From Gaiellasilicea sp963749515 (GTDB lineage Bacteria > Actinomycetota > Thermoleophilia > Gaiellales > Gaiellaceae), in assembly GCA_963749515.1 (NCBI GenBank), contig CAVVMR010000001.1, positions 372,001 through 436,000 of the forward strand: a stretch of 64,000 bases of DNA, given 5' to 3'. This document shows, in pieces, positions 59,998-64,000 of the stretch. How positions within the stretch are numbered: position 1 is the stretch's first letter; every line of letters begins with the position of its first letter. The notes below the pieces were generated by a model, which was not told where the DNA came from, ran no database searches, and saw only the letters and a list, made by a program, of their open reading frames with translations. A program made the translations under genes and the position numbers.

Positions 59998-61166
59998 AGA
60001 TCACCGCCGTCGAGACGCACGTCTGCCATGCCCGGATGCGCAACTGGGTGTTCGTCCGCGTCGTCACCGACGAGCCCGGCCTGCACGGCTGGGGCGAGGC
60101 GACGCTCGAGTGGCACACGCGGGCCGTCGTCGGCGCCGTCGAGGACCTCGCCGAGCTGATCGTCGGCGAGGATCCGACCAGGATCGAGCACCTGTGGCAG
60201 ATGATGTTCCGCCAGCACTTCTGGCATGCGAGCGGGATCGTCCGCGCCACCGCGATGAGCGGGATCGACATCGCGCTCTGGGATCTCCTCGGCAAGGTGC
60301 ACGGCGTCCCCTGCCACCGGCTCTGGGGCGGGCGCGTCCGGGACTACGTGCGCCTCTACGGGCACCTCGGTGGCGGGAAGATGGAGGACTTCTACGAGAG
60401 CGACGAGCCGCAGCGCTTCGCGGAGCTCGCGAGCGCGATGGTCGAGAGCGGCTTCACCGCCTTCAAGACGATGGCGGTGCCGCCGACCATGCCGCTCGAA
60501 GGGTTGGCGCCGATCCGGCATGCCGAGCGTTGCGTGGCCGCGATGCGGGAGGCAGTGGGCGACGAGATCGACCTGATGGTCGACTGCCATGCGCGCCCGA
60601 GCCCGCGCATGGGCCACCTGTTCGCGGCCGCGCTCGAGCCCTACGGCCTCTACTGGCTCGAGGAGCCGTGCTGGCCTGAGCGCGCCGACGACATCGCCGC
60701 GATCCAGAGGTCGGTGAAGACGCCGATCGCGACCGGCGAGCGGCTCGTCGGCGTGCACGGGTTCCGCGAGCTGCTCGAGAAGGGAGCGTGCAGCGTGCTC
60801 CAGCCCGACATCACGCACTGCGGCGGCTTGAGCGAGGCGCGCCGGATTGCGGCGCTGGCCGAGACCTACCGCGTGGCGCTCGCACCGCACAATCCGCAGG
60901 GGCCGGTCTCCACCGCCGCCTCGATCGAGCTCGGGCTCGCCACCCCCTCGTATGTGATCTGCGAGGCGGTGACCGCCGACGTGCCCTGGCGAACCGAGGT
61001 CGTCACCGAGTCGCACCGGATCGACCCGAACGGCATGCATGCCTACCCGAGCGAGCTGCCCGGCCTCGGCATCGAGATCGACCTGGACGTCGTGCGCGCG
61101 CACCCGTTCGAGCCCGAGCTTCCGCAGCGCGTGTTCTACGCCGACGGCAGCGTCGGCGACTGGTAG
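59994..61166 (+). CDS. Enolase-superfamily dehydratase (galactonate dehydratase-like)
   Basis: The 390-residue protein starts at GTG 59994, overlapping the previous stop (GTGA). It has EIDLMVDCHARPSPRMG, YWLEEPCWPERADD, IATGERLVGVHGF, VLQPDITHCGGLSEARRI and ALAPHNPQGPVSTAAS, the last carrying the catalytic histidine typical of galactonate or related sugar-acid dehydratases. The C-terminal tail ADGSVGDW matches that of the enolase-superfamily protein at 49369 (PDGSVGDY), showing close kinship of these two. It ends the plus-strand arm of the second divergent locus. Confidence 0.88.
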   Translation: MKITAVETHVCHARMRNWVFVRVVTDEPGLHGWGEATLEWHTRAVVGAVEDLAELIVGEDPTRIEHLWQMMFRQHFWHASGIVRATAMSGIDIALWDLLGKVHGVPCHRLWGGRVRDYVRLYGHLGGGKMEDFYESDEPQRFAELASAMVESGFTAFKTMAVPPTMPLEGLAPIRHAERCVAAMREAVGDEIDLMVDCHARPSPRMGHLFAAALEPYGLYWLEEPCWPERADDIAAIQRSVKTPIATGERLVGVHGFRELLEKGACSVLQPDITHCGGLSEARRIAALAETYRVALAPHNPQGPVSTAASIELGLATPSYVICEAVTADVPWRTEVVTESHRIDPNGMHAYPSELPGLGIEIDLDVVRAHPFEPELPQRVFYADGSVGDW

Positions 61167-61254
61167 CCGCCCGTCGTCGCACGCTGAACCAGGTGGGTGG
61201 GGAACACCTGGCGCCGCTTCTGTGTCGTCTGGCCGCTCTCGATGTTGTCGATCG
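61161..61254 (-). pseudogene. Possible remnant of a LacI-type regulator C-terminus
   Basis: In the 88-base gap between the dehydratase and the membrane protein gene, the minus strand translates as LTIDNIESGQTTQKRRQVF followed by PTHLVQRATTG. This resembles the extreme C-terminus of LacI-family effector domains (hydrophobic strand then LPTxLVxRxST). No start, DNA-binding domain or remaining effector domain is present. It may mark a deletion or insertion junction. The match is short and by eye only. Confidence 0.3.
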
Positions 61255-61884
61255 TCAGCCGCCGCGCACGACGAGCGTCTCGCCCTCGGCGAGCTCGACT
61301 TCCACGCGTCCGGGACCCCGGCCGACCACGCGTTCTCCCGGCGGCGCCCCGGATGTACGGCCGAGCACCGGTACGAGGAACCAGGCGAGCACGGTGAGGA
61401 TGCCGAGTGTTCCGAGCGCCTTACCCCAGTTGTCTCCGTCGGGCTCGGCATGGATCGCCCAGACGTAGACGGCAGCCGTGACCGCGGTCAAGCCCGCGCT
61501 CGTCCAGTACAGCCCCTCGAACCGGCGAGAGAGAAGACGGGAGGTGGCCAGCATCAGTCCCGCGACGACGACAACGACCGTGTCGAGGGACCAGCTCTCG
61601 GACGTGAACTCGTTCCAGACCTGCCAGGTCAGGACGACGAAGCCGACTCCGCCCGCCGCAGCGACGATCCAACCAAGGGGCACGAGGTCGCGACGGTCGA
61701 TCAGGGCGAGACCGGCGAGTGACGAGGACCCGGCGAGGAATGCCGCGCCGAGAGTCCCGAGGATCTTGCCGTCCGTCTCGGTGAACTCGCCGCGAAGCAG
61801 GGCGATGATCGAGATCAGGGCGGCGACGCCGAGCAGCGCCGCCGCCCCGATCCAGAAGAGCCGGCGAAAGTCGCCGCTCGGCAT
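61255..61884 (-). CDS. Multi-pass membrane protein of unknown function, coupled to Ino1
   Basis: The 209-residue protein begins MPSGDFRRLFWIGAAALLG and has about six hydrophobic segments, including LGTLGAAFLAGSSSLAGLAL, LGWIVAAAGGVGFVVLTW, VVVVVAGLMLATSRLL and LGTLGILTVLAWFLVPVL. A short soluble tail (GRVEVELAEGETLVVRGG) follows. I do not recognise the family. Its ATG at 61884 overlaps the Ino1 stop as TGATG, so it is translationally coupled to inositol-phosphate synthase and may serve inositol-lipid metabolism or act on its membrane product. Confidence 0.72.
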   Translation of the reverse strand: MPSGDFRRLFWIGAAALLGVAALISIIALLRGEFTETDGKILGTLGAAFLAGSSSLAGLALIDRRDLVPLGWIVAAAGGVGFVVLTWQVWNEFTSESWSLDTVVVVVAGLMLATSRLLSRRFEGLYWTSAGLTAVTAAVYVWAIHAEPDGDNWGKALGTLGILTVLAWFLVPVLGRTSGAPPGERVVGRGPGRVEVELAEGETLVVRGG

Positions 61885-63374
61885 CAGGCCGGGGCCGTCG
61901 CCTTCGTCTTCTTCAGCGCGTTCTGCGCGATGAACTTCTCCGTCGCCTCGTACGCCTCGTCGTCGACGATCTGCACGGGCGGCGACTTCATCAGGTAGCT
62001 CGACGGGCCTTCCAGGGCGCCGGCGATGCCGTTGTTCAGCGCGAGCTTCGCCATCCGGACGGCGTCGATCACGATGCCCGCGGAGTTCGGCGAGTCCCAG
62101 ACCTCGAGCTTGAGCTCGATGTTCAGCGGCACGTCGCCGAAGGAGGTGCCCTCCATGCGGATGAACGCCCACTTGCGGTCGGTCAGCCACGGCACGTAGT
62201 CGGAGGGGCCGACGTGGACGTTGCCCTCGCCCATGTCGTAGTCGAGCATCGAGGTGACGGCGTTCGTCTTCGAGATCTTCTTCGACTCGAGGCGGCTGCG
62301 CTCGAGCATGTTGAGGAAGTCCGAGTTGCCGCCGACGTTCAGCTGCATCGTCCGGTCGAGGTGGACGCCGCGCTCGCGGAAGAGGCTCGTCAGCACGCGG
62401 TGCGTGATCGTGGCGCCGACCTGAGACTTGATGTCGTCGCCGATGATCGGCAGGCCCTTCTCCTCGAAGCGCTTCTGCCAGTAGCTCTCGCGCGCGATGA
62501 AGACGGGCATGCAGTTGACCAGTGCGACGCCGGCTTCGAGGCACTGCTCGGCGTACCACTTCGCGGCGGCCTCGGAGCCGACCGGGAGGTAGCTGACGAC
62601 GACGTCGGTCTTGGTCTCGCGGAGGATGCCGACGATGTCGTCGGTCTCGCCCGGTGCCTTCGTCACGACCTCGGAGATGTACTGGCCGAGGCCGTCGTGG
62701 GTCATGCCGCGGTTGACGGTGATGCCGGTCTTCGGCACGTCGGCGAATTTGATCGTGTCGTTCGGGTGCGCCCAGATCGCGTCGGCGAGGTCCTTGCCGA
62801 CCTTGTCCTTCGTCACGTCGAACGCGGCCGTGAACTCGATGTCGGAGATGTGGTAGCCGCCGAGGTTCACGTGCATCAGGCCCGGGACGAACTGGTCGTC
62901 GGGGGCGTCCTTGTAGTACTGCACGCCCTGGACGAGCGAGTTGGCGCAGTTGCCGACGCCGACGATCGCGACGCGGACCTTGTCCTTCCCGCGGGCCTTG
63001 CCGTTGCTCGAGCCGTTCGTGGAAGCCATCGTGTCCTTTCGATTGCTGGAAAAGGGGATCTCGAGCGCGTCGGAGAGCGTGACGAGCACGAGGTCGTTGA
63101 CGTTCAGCTTGCGGCGGCGCGCTGCTGCCTTGAGCTCGCGGCGGAGCTCGGGCGGCATGCGCAGAACGACGGCGCCGGCAGCACCGGGGATCGCTTTGCG
63201 GTGGCGGCCGCTGGGCGAGAAGGGGATACCGAAGCGTTCCGCGAGGAGCGCGACGGCGACGTCGTTCAGGTTCGACTCGCGGCGGGCGACCTCGCGAACG
63301 AGGGCGCGCTTGAGCGAGCCGGGCATGCGGACAAGTACGCTCGTCCGCTCGGTGAGAGAAGTGCTAGCAGCCAA
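61884..63374 (-). CDS. ino1: Tandem ribbon-helix-helix domains fused to myo-inositol-1-phosphate synthase
   Basis: The frame encodes 496 residues from TTG 63374. Residues ~10-50 (VLVRMPGSLKRALVREVARR, then ESNLNDVAVALLAERFGI) and ~70-106 (VVLRMPPELRRELKAAARRR, then KLNVNDLVLVTLSDAL) are two copies of a ribbon-helix-helix DNA-binding motif. From Met116 (ATG 63029) the sequence is Ino1: RVAIVGVGNCANSLVQGV, VVVSYLPVGSEAAAKWY, IGDDIKSQVGATITHRVL and LNVGGNSDFLNM, the enzyme that turns glucose-6-phosphate into inositol-3-phosphate with NAD. AAAGGA four bases before ATG 63029 suggests an independent 381-residue Ino1 is also made. Ordinary actinobacterial Ino1 is near 367 residues and lacks the leader, so this is a fusion or a nested two-product gene. 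Confidence 0.85.
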   Translation of the reverse strand: MAASTSLTERTSVLVRMPGSLKRALVREVARRESNLNDVAVALLAERFGIPFSPSGRHRKAIPGAAGAVVLRMPPELRRELKAAARRRKLNVNDLVLVTLSDALEIPFSSNRKDTMASTNGSSNGKARGKDKVRVAIVGVGNCANSLVQGVQYYKDAPDDQFVPGLMHVNLGGYHISDIEFTAAFDVTKDKVGKDLADAIWAHPNDTIKFADVPKTGITVNRGMTHDGLGQYISEVVTKAPGETDDIVGILRETKTDVVVSYLPVGSEAAAKWYAEQCLEAGVALVNCMPVFIARESYWQKRFEEKGLPIIGDDIKSQVGATITHRVLTSLFRERGVHLDRTMQLNVGGNSDFLNMLERSRLESKKISKTNAVTSMLDYDMGEGNVHVGPSDYVPWLTDRKWAFIRMEGTSFGDVPLNIELKLEVWDSPNSAGIVIDAVRMAKLALNNGIAGALEGPSSYLMKSPPVQIVDDEAYEATEKFIAQNALKKTKATAPA

Positions 63375-63417
63375 ACTGCTAGCACCATACCACGTCTGCT
63401 ATGTGGCCGTGCTAGGT
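63361..63417. promoter_or_regulatory. TGCTAGCA palindromes around the RHH-Ino1 start
   Basis: Two exact TGCTAGCA palindromes lie at 63362-63369 and 63377-63384. They are part of a larger inverted repeat, GTGCTAGCAG (63361-63370) and CTGCTAGCAC (63376-63385), with a 5-base centre that holds the TTG start codon. Two partial copies, TGCTATGT (63397-63404) and TGCTAGGT (63410-63417), extend the array over the end of the lipid synthase gene. Tandem 8-bp palindromes are what ribbon-helix-helix proteins such as MetJ recognise, so the encoded RHH domains are the natural binders. In RNA the same sequence would fold with UUG in the loop. Confidence 0.6.
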
Positions 63418-63987
63418 GGCTCGCAGCTCGCGGCGGACGTGCAGGATCCGCTGCAGCACGGTGAACCACGCGGTGACCGCGAGCACGCCGATCGCCCATG
63501 GCAGCACACCCCACGGCGCGAGCGCCAGTCCGGCCGAGATCACGACGACACGCTCGGCCCTCGAGCCGATGCCGACATCGCCCTTGATCCCGAGCCCTTC
63601 CGCCTTGGCGCGGGCGTAGGGAACGAGGAAGGAGCCGCCGATCGCAGCGACGGCGAACGCGAGCGCGAGCTCCTGGCCGTCGCGCATGAAGACCAGCGCG
63701 ATCGAGCCCAGCATCAGCCCCTCGCCGACGCGGTCGAGCGTCGAGTCGAGGAAGCCGCCGAACGGCGTCTGCTTCCCGCCCGCCCTGGCCAGCGCTCCGT
63801 CGAGGATGTCCAGCACCGAGCCGACGACGAACGCGAGCGCCCCGGCCCAGAAGAAGAGCAGCTCGTGGCGGTACTCGAAGTAGACGAGCACCGCGCCGAC
63901 CGCGCAGAGCGTCACGCCGGCGGCAGTGAGCATGTTCGGCGTCACGCGCGTCCGCGCCAGGCCCGTCATCGAGCGGGCCGCGATCAC
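63412..63987 (-). CDS. pgsA: CDP-alcohol phosphatidyltransferase, probable phosphatidylinositol-phosphate synthase
   Basis: At least 191 residues. The CDP-alcohol phosphotransferase motif DILDGALARAGG followed by GGFLDSTLDR gives all conserved residues (DxxDGxxAR...GxxxDxxxD). About five or six membrane helices are present. Next to Ino1, the likely reaction is joining inositol-3-phosphate to CDP-diacylglycerol at the membrane, giving phosphatidylinositol phosphate, rather than the glycerol version. I take GTG 63987, but the frame stays open to the window edge, so the true start may lie beyond it; ATG 63969 is also possible. Its stop overlaps the outermost TGCTAG repeat upstream of ino1. Confidence 0.87.
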   Translation of the reverse strand: MIAARSMTGLARTRVTPNMLTAAGVTLCAVGAVLVYFEYRHELLFFWAGALAFVVGSVLDILDGALARAGGKQTPFGGFLDSTLDRVGEGLMLGSIALVFMRDGQELALAFAVAAIGGSFLVPYARAKAEGLGIKGDVGIGSRAERVVVISAGLALAPWGVLPWAIGVLAVTAWFTVLQRILHVRRELRAT

Positions 63988-64000
63988 TCGCGCACCCGCC

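Noticed and set aside
61885..62559. Upstream extension of the small membrane protein frame
   Set aside because: It runs within Ino1 in another frame with shadow-like composition; the ATG at 61884 overlapping the Ino1 stop (TGATG) is a convincing start.
1..64000. CRISPR arrays, tRNA/rRNA genes, transposons, prophage
   Set aside because: No spaced direct-repeat array, tRNA-like cloverleaf or CCA end, transposase or phage structural gene was recognised; covariance and profile searches could not be run.

Overview
The window is dense, high-GC actinomycete-type DNA, with no gap longer than about 100 bases between genes. Inositol-lipid genes lie at both edges: a PimA-like glycosyltransferase at the left, and a phosphatidylinositol-phosphate synthase plus myo-inositol-1-phosphate synthase at the right. 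With GTG/TTG (and apparently CTG) starts and 1-11 base gene overlaps, this points to Actinomycetota. Thermoleophilia (Gaiellales/Solirubrobacterales) is my best guess, by inference only. I see no tRNA, rRNA, CRISPR array, transposase or phage gene.

Layout. (1) 1-3700: partial glycosyltransferase, Zn alcohol dehydrogenase, orphan PAS histidine kinase. (2) 7958 to 3561, minus: RraA-like, GntR, FAD 2-hydroxyacid dehydrogenase, FAH-family enzyme, EamA permease. (3) 8020-21962, plus: RraA-like, HyuA, HyuB, enolase-superfamily, HyuB, HyuB, HyuA, CocE-type hydrolase (frameshifted), tandem SUMF1-domain protein. A perfect 19-bp palindrome lies between (2) and (3). (4) 21959-26354: TetR with a divergent reductase, M20 peptidase and acyl-CoA ligase. 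(5) 26325-28769: a lower-GC patch of three poorly known genes. (6) 39549 to 28770, minus: GntR, two oligopeptide ABC ATPases, CocE hydrolase, aminotransferase, HyuA, HyuB, D-aminoacylase. Divergent to it is 39609-46976, plus: enolase-superfamily, TAT-exported substrate-binding protein, two permeases, D-aminoacylase, threonine aldolase. (7) 46960-50520: amidohydrolase, isochorismatase-like hydrolase, metallophosphoesterase, enolase-superfamily. (8) A second divergent locus: 56628 to 50514, minus (enolase-superfamily, class III aminotransferase, AstE/AspA-like, MFS, ceramidase-like), and 56721-61166, plus (AstE/AspA-like, nitrilase-family, ceramidase-like, enolase-superfamily). (9) 61161-63987, minus: regulator remnant, membrane protein, RHH-Ino1 fusion, lipid synthase.

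How it works together (inference). The interior about 60 kb reads as a catabolic island for imported N-acylated, N-carbamoylated or cyclic-amide compounds. A peptide-type importer brings substrate in. ATP-dependent HyuA/HyuB (3 HyuA, 4 HyuB) open lactam or imide rings. Amidases of five families (D-aminoacylase, isochorismatase-like, nitrilase, AstE/AspA-like, M20) release amino acids. PLP enzymes, enolase-superfamily dehydratases or epimerases, RraA-like lyases and a GlcD-like oxidase then feed the products to central metabolism. Paired TTGT-NN-ACAA-like sites with identical 18-bp spacing occur in both divergent promoters (39.55 kb and 56.69 kb), which suggests one FCD-GntR controls both loci.

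The most unusual item is at the right edge: two tandem ribbon-helix-helix DNA-binding domains read in frame into Ino1. The Ino1 part has its own internal Shine-Dalgarno and ATG, and palindromes surround the upstream TTG start. This looks like a self-regulating inositol-phosphate synthase.
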